From Iris pallida (Eukaryota; Streptophyta; Magnoliopsida; Asparagales; Iridaceae), in contig JANAVB010029819.1 of assembly GCA_029216955.1 (NCBI GenBank), positions 34,122,747-34,186,746 on the forward strand: a stretch of DNA of 64,000 nt, read 5' to 3'. The translations under genes and the position numbers were made by a program. This document shows, in pieces, positions 11,501-24,700 of this stretch. Below the pieces are notes generated by a model. The model was not told the DNA's origin and did not search any database. It saw only the letters and a program-made list of their open reading frames with translations. The stretch's first letter is position 1. Each line of letters starts with the position of its first letter.

Positions 11501-12667
11501 TACCACAGACATTATCGAGGGAGAGTTCGCCAGAGGGGATCTGATGGAAGAGAATGTGCCTCCTCCCCCTCCATCTTACATTGAGGGGCCTCCCGCTGAA
11601 TCGAGTTCGGAAGAGCAGACGGCAGAACGGCTGGGACGGGAAGAAATTCCTGCACCCTCTTCTGTTCATGTGGCTCCGGAGGTCGACCTTTCTGCCCTGT
11701 CGAGTCTCCAGATCTTTCGGGCTACGGAGGAGGAATTGGCCGCTATTCAAGCGTCCTTTTGCTCGAAACTTGTTTTCCTTGTGGCAGGGGCATCAAGTTC
11801 CGGTGCATCTTCTTCGATACTGCCAGCTACTCTTCCTCTGACGCCACCTTCTTCATAAGTCCTGGATGAATCGTCAAAGGATGTGGTTTACAGTTTCTAC
11901 CGCCACCTGAAGCGAGGGGTTGAGGCACGCTGGAGAGGGGAACTTCTTTTGCCTTGGCCCGTCAATGCGCTCGTGGCCAGATTGAACTCCTTAGAACCCT
12001 CCCAGATGGGGCAGGGATAGTTGAGCTTCTGGAGCCCAAATTGCTAGAGGCGGATCAGCTTGTGGCCCAGTTTCAAGTACTACGGCAAGTTGATCTGTCT
12101 TCAACAATAGATCAGGAGCGGGCCTTCCTCATCACTGCCATGGAGAAGGTAAGGGCTGTATGAGATGTGTCCAAGCCGATTATAATGAAGGACCTCCATG
12201 ATCTGTCTCTAAAGTACGATCAGCTGAGTTGCAGGGGAAAGGATTGCATTGCTCGGGAAGCGGCCGCCTCTCGCGGGATAATCGATACGAGGGAGAAGAT
12301 CCTCGAGCTCCAGAGAAAATTGGCTTTCTTGGAATCTGAGCTCGAGGCCTCCCGTATGGATAAGGAGCTAATTGTTCAGGAGGCCGACAAAGTCATCCGA
12401 ACTTCTGCTGGCTTGGAGCGTGCTCTGAAGAGGCTTAAAGATGGCTGGCAGGCTCACGCGTATCTGGAGGATGCGGAGCGGTTGACTCAGGAGGCCGAGC
12501 GCCGGGCTAAGCTGCGGTTTGAGCGGTCGACAGCCGTGCTGAGGGACCGTCATAGAGAATTATGTGTTGCCGAACCGTAGTCGGCCTTTTTTTCCTTTCT
12601 TTTTTTGTTATTTCCCTTCATTTTAATAGGGACGCGGTCCCCGAACATGTAGTACTTTTGTTTTTTC

Positions 12668-12673
12668 AATAAA
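12668..12673 (+). terminator. Poly(A) signal of the antisense PMD gene
   Basis: AATAAA lies about 90 bp after the predicted stop, behind a T-rich stretch. B has AATAAA at 32810-32815, just after its stop. Confidence 0.55.
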
Positions 12674-13173
12674 TGACTATGTTTACACCATCCATCATCT
12701 ATTGTGCTTGCACCGTATTTTTGGTATTATGATGCTTGCCCTACTGGAGGACTTTTGTGGACCTATTATCCTTGGCATACCCTAGTTTTAGGTATGGATA
12801 ATAAGTTTGATAGAGATACCTAGAACGATTTCATGGTGAGACATAGAAGTTATTAGTATTGGGCGAAAGAATGCCATGGAACAGTTGGGCTCCAAAGGCA
12901 TGTGATAATGAGAAAAGAGGCACATGCACTAGGGAACCTAGTACAGCATTTGTGGTCAACTGTGGACATTTGTGGTCAACTGTGGACATTTGTGGGCCTA
13001 TTATTCTTGGCATACCCTGGTTTTGAGTACAGATAATAAGTCGAGAGAAAACTAACATACTTACTCAGATGTAATGAGGACGTGGTAAATATGAGGGTTT
13101 CTTCAATGGAGTCTTCCTACTCAGAGGTAATGAGGATGTGGCAGGAGTGGACACCATGAAGGGTACATAGAAC

Positions 13174-13356
13174 TAGGGGTGAGCATTATTCGGTTTTGGA
13201 CCAAAAATTGAACCGAACCGAACCGAACCGAATAAGAGGTTCGGTTAGGTTTTAAAAAAATTCGGTTCGGTTTCGGTTTTGAAAATACTAAATTTTCTTA
13301 TTCGGTTTGGGTTTCGATTTTGGTCCAAAATCGAAAACCGAATAAAAAATTTTAAT

Positions 13357-13418
<62 letters not shown>

Positions 13419-13756
13419 GTGTGTGTGTGTGTATGTGTGTGTGTGTGTGTGTGTGTATATAAGTATTAATATATATAGTTATATACTAAATATATATAGG
13501 TTTATACTATAGGTATATAATAAATATGTCAAGGTATATTTAGTTACTATATATATTAACAAAAAAATGCAAAAAAAACCAAAACAAATGAATAAACCGA
13601 ATAAACTGAAAACTGAACCGATTTAATTCGGTTCGGTTTGATTCGGTTTTGGGCCAATTCGGTTCGGTTTCGGTTTTGCTTATTCGGTTTCGGTCCAATT
13701 CGGTTTTTGGGTTATTCGGCTCGGTTTAAACCGAATTAACCAAATGCTCACCCCTA
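13174..13756. mobile_element. hAT-type MITE
   Basis: Terminal inverted repeats are TAGGGGTGAGCATT at 13174 and its reverse complement ending at 13756. The 8-bp TSD CATAGAAC is at 13166-13173 and 13757-13764. The homologous empty site with a single CATAGAAC lies in B at 33051-33058, proving the insertion. Subterminal DNA is full of CGGTT/AACCG repeats on both sides. An 8-bp TSD and this terminal sequence fit the hAT superfamily. It has no transposase. Confidence 0.92.
13361..13460. repeat. (TA)n and (TG)n microsatellite inside the MITE
   Basis: About 51 bp of TA repeat (13361-13411) is followed by a mainly TG repeat to about 13457. The frame at 13279-13512 is low-complexity translation of it. 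Confidence 0.9.
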
Positions 13757-14080
13757 CATAGAACAACTCAGAGGTAATATGGACGTGGAAGTTCTACGTG
13801 AGGGGTGGTTTGTTTTTGATGGAAGTGAAACAACTCAGAGGTAACATCAACGTGGCTGTTTCGAGAAATTTGTAGATCTGTTACCCTTTTTATGTACTGT
13901 AAGTGCGGGTAATAGATCATGATAAAGATGCTCTTTTGGGAAGAAAGTTCAGAGGTATGATCATACATGACTTACTTCCCAGAAGATGCGATATAGATTC
14001 ATTTGGGATGACCAGAGTGTAAGTTCAGCGGTACCTAGGGGTACATAACTCAACAATCCGGTTGATTCGGAGGATGTCGT

Positions 14081-17000
14081 TTAGACATAATACTTCTTCA
14101 GGAACTTGTCGTTGACAGTCAACATAAGCAAGTCTCTATTTTGTATTGCGAGGCGGTAAGCACCATTGGAGAATACAGCCTCGATGACAAATGGACCTTC
14201 CCACTTTGGCTGGAATTTGCCGACAATTTTGTGAGTCATAACCATCGGCCTTCGAACTGCCAAGACGAGATCGCCTACTTTGAATGTTCTGAGTTTAACC
14301 TTCTTATTGAAGGCTCCAGAGATGCGTGCTTGATACAGCTCGATTCGTTGTTGAGCTAACAGGCGCTTCTCATCTAAGGCCTCCAACTCTTGTAGCCGAC
14401 GACGGTAATTATCTTCTGTCGTCAATCGATAGGTGAGGACGACGCGGAGCGAGGGCATTTGAGTCTCCAGTGGGAGAACTGCCTCACTGCCATACACCAG
14501 AGAGAATGGTGGGTTCCCGGTGGCCGTCCGGACTGTAGTACGGTACGCCCATAAGCATTCACCAAGCTTTTCATTCCAGTCGTATTTGTTGGAAGACACG
14601 AACTTCTTGAGCAGCTTGATTATAGTTTTGTTGAATGCTTCTGCCAACCCATTCGTCGCCGGATTGTACGGTGTTGAAGCAACATTCTGGATCCGATGCT
14701 TGTCACAGAACTGATAGAAGGCGTAGCTTGTGAACTGCGGACCGTTGTCGTGGATGATCCTTCGGGGTAGTCCAAAGCGATAGATGACGTGATGTTTGAG
14801 GAAGCTGATGACGTTTGATGTCTTTACTGCTACAAGCGGGACAACTTCCGCCCATTTGGAGAAGTAATCTGTAATTGCCAGTATGAAGTGGTGCCCTCTG
14901 GATGAAGGTGGGGTGATAGGACCAATGATATCCATTCCTCATGCCTCAAATGGCCAGGATGCCACCGTTGGGTGTAGGAATTCAGATGGTTGATGTATGA
15001 AATCTGCATGGACCTGACAGGCTTTGCACTTTCTTGTATAGTCTATCGCATCTGCCACCATCGTAGGCCAGTAGTAATCCATCCGGCAAAGGCGATCTTG
15101 CAATTTTGAGCTAGGCTGATGGGCCCCGCAGATGCCGTAATGTGCTTCACGTACAGCTTCTTTGGCTTCTGTATTGGACAGACACCGAAGCAGTAATCCA
15201 TCGTATGACCGCCGATACAGCATCTTGGTTTCTGTATCGTAGAAGAATCTGAGCGAACGTCTTCTAATAGAAGTGGCTTCTTTCGGGTTCTCCGGCAAGA
15301 TGCCATAGAATACGAAGTCAATAAATGGGAGCCTCCAATCCTATGTCTCGTCGACCGTCAGGGCAGAATAGCTCTCAGCAATTTGGACGTTGTTCTTGGG
15401 ACAGACCAACTCATGGCCTATTACCTCTACCAAATAATGAGTATATTTTGGAACCGTCAGGGAAGCGGCCAGTCCTGCTAAGGCGTCAGCTTCGATGTTC
15501 CGGAGCCTCGGAACATGTTCTATGAAGAACCCTTTCAGAGACGTAATGATGGCGATCGCTACCTGATGGTAGGGGATCATATCTTCGTGACGAACTTTAT
15601 ATGAACCCCGGATCTGATTGACGATTAACTTTGAATCGCCATATGCCTCTAGGTACTCTACCCCCAGTTCTTTTGCAAGTCAGAGATCGATAACCAGGGC
15701 GTTATACTCGGCCACATTATTCGAACAGGGTTTTATAAAGAAATATGCCCGATTGATCACCAAGCCAGAGGGAGAAATCAGTACCACTCTGACCCCAACG
15801 ACAATGTTGCCCTTAGGCCCGGTACTTGAAGCACCGTCGAAGAATATTCGCTAGACGAAATCATCAGAATCCATGTTTGAGCTGGCGACCTCGTCTAGAA
15901 TCTCTTCATATATTCTGGTTGACTCTGAACTTGGATGGGCTGCTAAAAAGTCCGCCAGAGCTTGACCTTTAACAGCCTTTTGCGGAATGAAGATCATGTC
16001 GTAGGGAGACAGTAATATAACCCAGGTAGCAAGGCGAGAGCTGAGTGCCCCTGGCTTGGTCATGAGAACCCTGAGGGGGTTAACTCGAGATATGACCTGG
16101 ATGGTTTGTCCTGTAACATAGTGTCACGTCTTCTGGATAGCGAACACCAGAGCAAGACATTCCTTCTCCACGGCGGTGTATCTATGCTTAGGCCCAATCA
16201 TCATTCGGCTGAGGTAATAGATAGCTTGTTCATGCCCCGCATCATTGTTCTGTCCTAGTAGAGCACCGAAGGAATGCTTCATCGCTCGTACGTAAAGCAA
16301 GAACGGTTTTCCTGCAACCGAGGCCACCAGAACTGGAAGATATGACAGATATTCTTTGATGTTGTCGAACGCGCGTTGGCACTCTTCATCCCATACGAAT
16401 GAGATGCCCTTCTTCATAAGGTGGGTGAATGGTTGACATCGCCCAGAGAGGTTAGAGATGAACCTTCTGATGTAAGCTAGCCTCCCTTGAAGGCCTCGGA
16501 GTTCACGGAGATTTCTCGGGGGACCCATCTCCATGATTGCCTTCGTCTTCTCAGGGTCTATGTGGATTACCTGGGCAGTAATGATAAAACCTAAGAATGT
16601 TTCACTAGATACGCCTAAGAAGGATTTGGTGGGATTCATCTTCAAGTTGTGCACTCGCATCAGGTCAAAGACTGTCTTCAGATCATGCAGATGATCTTCC
16701 TTTGAATGGCTTTTGACAGCGATGTCATCAACATAACACTCCACGGTCTTACGTCGATGATCTCTGAAGATGACACTCATGGCTCTTTGATATATGGCAC
16801 CGGTATTCTTTAAACTGAAGGGCATGACGGTGTAACAGTACACGCCAATCGATATTCGGAATGATGTATGCTTATCGTCGTCAGGAAACATCTTAATTTG
16901 GTTGTATCCTGAGAAGCCATCCATGAATGACATGCGCTCAAAGCCACATGTGTTGTCGATCATGATGTCCGTGATGGAAAGAGGGAACTCATCTTTAGGA

Positions 17001-18150
17001 CATGCTTCGTTCAGATTTTGGAAGTCGATGCAAATTCAAATCTTTCTATTCTTCTTGAGGACTAGCACTATGTTGGGGACCCAGTCTGGATGTTGCTCCT
17101 CCCAGATGAAGCCGCTGGCTATCAGTTTATTGACCTCAGCTTCGATGGAGTTCATGATGTCTGGACGGAACCGTCGTTGCTGTTGTTTGACCGGCTTTGC
17201 GTCTGGATGAATGTTGAGTTTATGAAGTACAACCTCGGGGTTTAGCCCTGGCATGTCTTCATAGCTTCACGCGAATACGTCAATGTACTCTTTGACAAGT
17301 TGTAATAGCGACTCCCATTCTTCGTTTGTCAGACTCTTGCTGACGAAGATTGGCTTTGGAGATGATTCATCGCCGAGGTCAACTTGCATAACCTCATCTT
17401 CAGTGGGAGGTTCGCAAAGTTCAAAGTATTTCTTCTATTGTGCATCTAGCTGTTGAACCCAAGGCTCTAACTCGAGAAGTTTGGGTACTTCTTCATCTTC
17501 TTCATAGGCATCAGCAAATGCCATATTGACAGACAGAACTTGCCTGAATAGTCCCCGATGCTGACATCCGAATCAGAAGTTGGTGATCCAGTTGAGTGTG
17601 AATGCCAGTCACATTTATCCGAGCTCTCAGGAGTTGTTGCAGGAGTAACATAGCCTAGGCCATGTCTGGTCTTGCTATAGTAATCCCAAGGTTTTCTAGC
17701 CGGAACTGGTAATTGCAAAGGTAGTCGTCGGCCGGTGCCGTAGTTCAAGCCTGGTGTAGACTCCATGTCGTACCCCTGTTTTTGCATAAGATACTTGGAA
17801 CGAGAGCTATAGAGATAAACGGCAGTCTTCCAGTGTCGAATTTGAGATCGACTTCTTTTGGCCTGAAGGACTGTGGATCATTCTTTTGGCCGGAGATGAT
17901 TGGATGGTCGTCTCCCTCGACTATGAAGCAGGCACCTTCTACAGGAGTGATTTGATTCGTGGCATAGACATTTGTCACTTGCGTGTGTAGGTTGGTGCCT
18001 ATACCATGTTCCATAGCATACATTATTCGAAGCTTATTAAGCTCGAGGTAGTACAAAGATAGTCCTTTATTGATAAATGCGGTATCTTTTTCGGTGGAAT
18101 TACATCATCTACGGAAGGAACATCAGTATGGGCGGCCACATACTTGGCCA
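14081..18150 (-). pseudogene. pol: Pol of element A: RT, RNase H, second RNase H, integrase
   Basis: The reverse transcriptase has an intact YVDD box (near 16735). RNase H follows at about 16350-16000, and a second RNase H (FFDGAS, NNVAEYNAL, DSKL) at about 15850-15480. The integrase has its HHCC finger with CKAC (about 15020-15160) and its core D...D-35-E at 14935-14620, ending KKYYV then stop at 14081. From 17254 to 14081 the frame never shifts, but at least six stops interrupt it (17036-17038, 16124-16126, 15851-15853, 15680-15682, 15341-15343, 14939-14941). The part upstream of 17254 is less well preserved. Two RNase H domains are diagnostic of the Tat lineage. The enzymes would copy the RNA and integrate the cDNA; this copy cannot. 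Confidence 0.9.
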
Positions 18151-19922
18151 GCTCTAGCTCATCTTGAACTACCTCCTACATCAATGAAGATTGAGAGGAT
18201 GACCTGGGCTCCACTAGTGACGCCGGACGTAGAGTTGTTGGCTCACTGGTGACCCCCAGCTTAGTACTAAGCTGCCGATTTGTTCCCGACTCTTGTTCAG
18301 CCAACCTCTGCATTGAAGATTGGAAAGATGACCTAGGCAGCTTGATCATCAAAGGCTCCCCTGAGGGCGTTAGATGTGGGGTCGTAGGTGCGCTAGCGGC
18401 CCCTGGCTTAGTGCTTGGTTGCCGATTTGTCTTAGGCAGACGAATGACCATCGGCTTGACGGAGGGATTAACCTCTTCTGTTTATTGTTTGCCTGTCCTT
18501 GGTAATCTGATCGTTTATGGCTCCATATTGGGCCTCGTCCCTTGGCCAGACCTTGGCAGTCGGATTGTCATCTGCTTCCTTTGTGTAGTGAGCACTGGAA
18601 AACCACGCAAAGTGGCTGTAAGAGGCACAGTCCTGCCTGGTTTGCGGGGTTAGAGATGGATTCCCAAGGGTTCCTCCGGCCCTGCAATTGCCTCTGGCTG
18701 CTCCTGAGCATCCTCCTTGATCAAGTGCCTCTTGGATTTCTCATACATGCAAGAATCCGAATAATAGGATTCGACCCCTTTAAAGGGATCGATGTCAGCA
18801 TATTCTGTCCTGATGAAGCCATGCTTGTCGACGTACTTGAAGCACTAGTGCAATGTGGAGGGCACGATCATATAATCGTGTGTCCACGGATGCCCCAAAA
18901 GAATATTGTAGGAGGTGTCTGCGTCGATGACATATCAAGTTACTTTCGACTGAAGGTCGCCGATTTGGCACTTCAGGCGAATCTTCCCGATGGGATAGCT
19001 TCTCCCGGAATTGAAGCCGCTGATGGCGGTGCTGGTAGGAGTCAGCCGATGCATAGGGATGCGCAGATGGTGCAGTAAGCTCTTCGGGATAATGCTTATC
19101 GAAGAACCGGGATCAATGTACATCCGATCCACCTTGACGTCGCCGACGTATCCAGTGTAATATAGAGGGTGATCGTGCAGGTTGATCTTGATAAGCATGT
19201 CCTGCAGAGTGAACACGATATTGGGCATTGCACCGGTACAAGCACTGTCATGGGCATCTGCTGGCGAGCTATCCCCTGTGAGCTTGACTTGATCCAGATA
19301 AGCATCAGCATTTTGAAGCGCATCACTTAGGCGATACGAACATCCTTGGAAAGTCTCAGGAGTTCATATAATGACAACTTGGTTGGCGTGTTGGCCAATT
19401 GTGCCAAAATGTCAAAATTATAAGGCCTTTCCAGCCCGTGAGGTGCGTCCTTTCGGAGTGGTTTGTCGAAGCGGGTCTCCTTCGGCTTGGACTTGTCAGC
19501 CAGCGGAGGCTGAGAAGGTCCTGGGGCATCAGTAACGGCTGGCTGACGATCTTCAGTCGAGTTACCCGGTGCGGGTTAAGATTGTGCATCGGACCGAGTA
19601 ACGACAGCTGTCGCTTCTTCGATGTCAGCCGAGATTGTGCGGCAGGACTTGACTTTCCCATCCTTCTTCTTTCCGGTAGAGGGTGGTGCGGGCTGAGTTA
19701 CTTCAGGTACCAGGTCCAGATGGACCCACATGACCTTCCCTCATGATGTGGTGAGGGGCACTAGACCAGCAGCCTGGTCTCGGGGAGGTAGAAGATAAGC
19801 GACCTCCGTCTTTGTCGGAGGAAAGCTGCCAAATTGGACAAACACCATGTTGGCCGCCACAGTTACCTCCTCGAAGTCAATGGCCAGAGCCTTAGAGTCG
19901 ATCAGGTTCTGGATGTACCGCT
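18151..19922 (-). pseudogene. Protease and flanking linkers of element A
   Basis: The aspartic protease domain is at 18935-19228, with IDPGSSISIIP as the active-site stretch (Asp-Pro-Gly in place of the commoner Asp-Ser/Thr-Gly; B has the same). The N-terminal linker (19229-19900) and the long linker to RT (18151-18930) match B but carry stops and frameshifts. The protease would cut the Gag-Pol polyprotein. Confidence 0.8.
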
Positions 19923-21763
19923 TCAGTTGGAAGCAGTCTTATGTAGCGTGGTGGACGTAGCATAGTAGACGTAGCAGTGGTAGTGGCAGTACTTTAGGCT
20001 TTCCATCTCCGCAGGACGAGGTTCACGCCTTGGAGGATGGAGCTGAATTCGGTCCCCTTGTACGAACATGTCAAGGATGGGCTTGACATGGCTGTCTTCG
20101 AAGGAGTAAGTCATCTGTGCCCACTGCTTCTCTGTCGGCTTCGGTTCGAGCTTCGGGGCTGTGTCGGACACCATAGCCTGTTTGCCCTTGTTGTCTCGGT
20201 TGTTGGAGGAATTACCACCGTTGTTGTTGTTGGCATTAGGGCGTTTGCCCTTGTCCTCTCCTTCCGAGATGTGCAATCCCAGTTGGCGAGCTTTCTTCAA
20301 CTTGTCTTCTGCGCTAGTGGCGCTGATGATGAAAGTCTTCCAGTCCTTGAACTGACTTTCGCCCATCCAGAGACTGATTGTGGGAAACAGCCTCTTTTGG
20401 CAGATTTCAATCAAGGAAGAATCTGGATTGTCAGAGGGCAATATCATCGCGGTTTGGCAAAACCGCTCAATGTAGTTCCTTGTCAGCTCCTTCTCACCTT
20501 GAACAACGTCCATGAGGGTGGACATTGTCACATCTTGTCCTACCTTATAGAACCTTTCAAGGAACATATTTTTGAAGCCGACGAAGGAATGGATGCAGTT
20601 GTCCGGCAGATTGTGGTACCAATCAAATGCTACCCCCTCCAATGCCTCGACAAACAATCGCGTGAGTATGGCATCGTCGTGCGGCAAGTGGTCTCCTGTG
20701 ACCTCAAAGTAGGTTATGTATCGGCTTGCTTCCCATCGTAGGGGATGATGTTGAACGGCTTGTACCACGAAGAAAAGGGGACATCCCTCCATGCAGCAGG
20801 ATACGGTTGTCGTATCTTCAAGTCCTGAGAGTATTCTCGTGCGTGGAACATCGCACGGAGCTCCTGGACTTCTCTCCTTACCTCCCTAGCCTCGTCCGTA
20901 ACACTGGGAGCCGTCATTCCGGGTGGATTGTCACCTGGGGTTGGTGCAGTTGTGTTCGAGTCCGCATTGACGGCGGGACCCAAACTTGTCTGATCAAGCG
21001 TCCTTCCTTGAAGAGTAGGTAGGGCCGCCTTGATTTCTTCTACCGACTTCACTGAGGTGTGAAGTATGGCCTCAAGAGTGTCGAGGCGTTGTCGATCACT
21101 GGGACCGTCTTTGATCATTCCCAGTCATGAATGTCGTTCTTACACGAGGGACGGTGGAAGGTACGGTAGAAGACGTGCTCTCCGAATAATACCCTCGTAG
21201 AGAGAAGTCGTCGGGGTACGTGGGGATGTTCTCCTCCGATTCGGACTCAGAGGAAGCGTTACCCCCTGCATCGGAGGTTGCTTCGTCTTGGGACCCATAG
21301 ACATCTGGGTCCATTACATCTGTTGGGGGAACTGTCTCCCCTGGTTGATCTTCTTGGAACACCGAATTGTCATGGATGTTCCGAAGGGTGTTACCCCCAG
21401 CTTCGGCTACCCCCTGAGGTGCAATTGATGAATCCCCCAGTGTTGAAGATTTCGTCTTTGAGCGGGTACCCAGGTAAACTCCTCCTGAGGTGGTTGTGGA
21501 CAGCCGCTTGGATGCGAGTTTTCTGGCCACGCTCGTTGAGTTCGTCGGGCTAGAAACATTTATCTTCTTCCCCGCCTTGCCGGTAGGGATCTTTTGAGCA
21601 GAATTTCAGGAGGCGACATGAAGTGCCTCGTCTCCTGAGCTTTGTTGCAGGATCGGTCTTGGGTGTTGCAGTCGTTGAAAGACGGACTGTCGGTCCTCTT
21701 GTACTGTCGCCTTGCTGCAGCAGCAGTTGACAATAACTTGATGCAGTGATATCCATAAAAGGA
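19923..21763 (-). pseudogene. gag: Gag of element A with N-terminal extension
   Basis: The Retrotrans_gag domain spans about 20150-20790 (AFDWYHNLPDN, NYIERFCQTAM), preceded by an acidic Ser/Glu-rich region (21096-21530) and followed by a degraded zinc knuckle (CHYHCY, near 19985). The frame shifts near 20790-20714 and again upstream. The + strand frame at 20037-20741 is a shadow. Element D interrupts the coding DNA at 21764-21768; the upstream part lies at 55933-57045. Confidence 0.82.
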
Positions 21764-21768
21764 CTCTC

Positions 21769-24700
21769 TATCACGACCCGCACCCACTGTGAGGGTACGA
21801 GTACGTAACAGCGCCCAGCCTACGCCGCAATGTCGGCGGTAGAACGCTGTTCTAGGTCACGGTCTAACCAACCAATCACGCAATTAAATAATGTACTTGT
21901 CAATATATCAACTCCGAACGGAGGATAAGTATAGATATAATGTAATCTCAATCACAGTCTAAGCACGATATGATAACACAAAAGATAAAAACTAAGACTA
22001 AATACAACAATAAAACTAACTACTAAAATAACATAATCTCCAAAAATCTCAAAACATCATATCTCTACTTATATACAACTCCAGTTCTAAAACATGAAAG
22101 CTAAAACAGACAAACTAGCTAAACTCCTGATCACTCCTGAGTGTCGGGGCCATAGGTAGCTAAGCCATCTCCTAGTCTGTAATATACAGGGCATGTGTCC
22201 TTAGGGCAATTATCTGTAAAATTTACAACAGGTCCAGTCTGAACAGGAACGAGCACATCTCATCTAGAAAACCAAAGTAAATGACAGAGAACTATAAAGC
22301 AGTTATAGACAGTTGTATTGATGAATATGGCAGTTTATATTCGGGTGATGGTAAGAAAGACAGATAAAGTGCAAGGAAAGTAAATAACTAAATAAGAGAA
22401 GAATCATAGCAATGAAGACTGTAAAAATAGAACTAGCTGAAGCAGGGTAATATGATATAAAGTCCAGACAGCAATGTAGACAAGTGTAACTCCAATGTAA
22501 GTCCAGTACAAGATGAATCTAATACAAGATGAATCCAGTAAGGGACGATTCTAGTTATAGTTATCAATGATTCCAAGGTGAGTCCAACCTATACTCTAGC
22601 AGTATATTTTAAAATACCGAGATCGACATGTAAACGACTATGGGTATTCCGGCACATTACACACCTGGCCGGGTGTGAGATGGCTATCATTCCAGTTTGA
22701 TTCCAGCAAAGGTTGATTCCAGAAATAGGGTATGTCTACATGCCTTACTCTAGTATTTCTCCTCCCAGCAAGTGAATCTAGAAATTCGACACAATAATTC
22801 AAGATGAGTCCAGCCAGAATATAATGATACCAGTAAATGATTCCAGAATGATTCCAGTAATAGAGGCCAGAAAATAAATGTGTGTCGTATACATTAATCC
22901 AGAAATATCCATACGTATTGTAACAGAGAATCGTATACAACTAACTAGAACTGAAGTACAGTAATTGACAAGTAAATGAGAGAACTATTAGAGAATGTAC
23001 TCGCTTGATACTCTGAAAGAGTAGTGTAATGTCAGATGTCTGTACCGGAGTCACAATGTCCTAAATAGAGCAGTACAGGTTATAATGTGTTTAAAATAAG
23101 GTAAATAAAGTTTACGATGCAATCTACATGACTTCTAGGCCAATCTACGTCAAAGTCAACTCTAAGTCAACCCTGGTCAACTGTCTAGGTCAAACTAGGT
23201 CAATTGGTCACATCTAGATTCAATGTTGACTTTTGGTCAACTCTAGTCAATCTTGAACTATTGGGTCAAATCCTGGGTCAATTCTAGGGTTTTGGGTCAA
23301 CTCTAGTTAACCTCTAGTCAAACTAGGTCTAGGCCAGTCAACTCTAGTCTAAACAACCTCCCATATGTCACTCTAGCACTAGGTTATATACCAATAGATA
23401 CATTACATAAATATATACATTAAGTTAACATAGTGGCATGTGGCATGGTGTGTACCAATAGAAAAATAGTGTAGGGTAATATGACAATGTGGCTTGCTGT
23501 GTCATGTGAGGGTATGTGTGTCTAGTGACAGGTTTTGATAGGTTAGTGTGTATCATGTATATAGGGATATGAATCAAATGACAGTGGCTAGTGTATAAAT
23601 GAGTGTGTGTGTGAAGATTAGGAGATAGGAATGTGTGTAATAGGGTGTATCATGTCAAGCATCTCAGTAAAAACAGGAAAAATAGTCTGCAATCTACTAC
23701 ATGTATTCTCAGGAACTATCAACCAACCTATTGGTTATACAAAAAAACCCAAAACTGAAACACAGAGTTCATGAGTCCAATAACACATTTGATTGAGGAC
23801 AGGTCATACATAAATACTGAACATGTGGTAGGCAGTGGGCAGAAACTCAGATTTGTGTGTGTAACATCAGTGTGAAAACAGTGTAATCCCAAATCAGTGT
23901 GTGAGTGATTGAACTCAGTGTCAATCTCAGTTTCCTGTATGTGTGAGTGACACATGAGTGAAGTTTATGTGTCAATGTAGCACACGCTTGTGTGTGTGTG
24001 TGTGTGAACATTGGCTAGGGTGTGTCAAGTGGCAGTTAAATAGGTTAATGAAGAGTGTAGCTCAGGTTTTAGTAAGAGACAGGTTAGTGAAAATTTGAAT
24101 AAATACAATGTGTCCATGTGTGTTCATTGTGTATACACAGGAATTCAAGGTAGCAGTGTATCAATGTGAAACTGAAATCAGTTGTGTATCTCAGGAAATA
24201 TAATTTGTGTCTAATAGGAAAAATTCAGTGTGGTTGTGCCCATTCAAAACAGTAAGGGGGAAAATGTTCTCAGGACCATAGCAGACAGGTTAATGACAGT
24301 GTGTGTATGTGTGTAGGTATGTGACAATTCCAGGATGTGTGTGTACATTTGTGAAGTTTTAGGAATTCAAAATAATGTGAGGGTGATGTAGGAATTTAAA
24401 ACATGGTTCAGTTATCAGTGTGTAGGAATAGCATCTCAGTTCAAGTTCTCAGAATTAAGTGATAGTCCAAATATAGATCTCAAGATTGTGTGACAGTGTA
24501 TTATGGGAACATTATTCTCAGGAATGTGTCTCAGAATGTAACAGTGTGTAATGTGTCAAAAGAAATAGGAATGTAGATACATGTGTGTGTAGAGTGAATC
24601 TCAGGAAATGTAGTTTTAAAATTCAGCAACTCATTTACCAGCTCAACTATCAGTTTCATTGAAACTGATACTTGAAAATCCCAATTCTATACATTCAGTT

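Larger units (their letters stand above)
6444..12580 (+). pseudogene. Antisense gene of element A encoding a plant mobile domain (PMD) protein, broken
   Basis: Exon 1 (6444-6519 joined to 7794-7823) starts MAPKTS and ends at GGTG before GTAAG. Intron 1 is 7824-8607, ending TTTTCAG. Exon 2 from 8608 stays in one phase and encodes about 550 residues apart from a TAG at 9717-9719. The PMD core is near 9816-10030, with the motif LLAGFLMVWLRNYVV. Frameshifts occur near 10244 and between 10480 and 10582. A small intron is predicted at 10966-11045 (GTGAATTG to TCTGTAG). Acidic Glu/Ser/Pro-rich linkers follow (11046-11375, 11482-11858) and then a coiled-coil tail (11954-12580) rich in Glu, Arg and Leu. 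The solo LTR F2 splits exon 1. PMD proteins are known both from plant transposable elements and as the host silencing factors MAIN and MAIL1; function here is not shown. The gene runs opposite to the element's own genes and converges on pol. Confidence 0.78.
12674..14080. other. Spacer between the convergent PMD gene and pol of element A
   Basis: Non-coding. It holds a 20-bp unit (TGTGGTCAACTGTGGACATT) repeated about 2.3 times at 12949-12995, several copies of CTCAGAGGTAATGAGGAC near 13065, 13118, 13765 and 13830, and the MITE. The same repeats occur in the B spacer (32788-33685), so the spacer is an ancestral part of the element. Confidence 0.65.

Noticed and set aside
20037..20741. 234-residue + strand ORF
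   Set aside because: It is the mirror frame of the Tat gag on the - strand.
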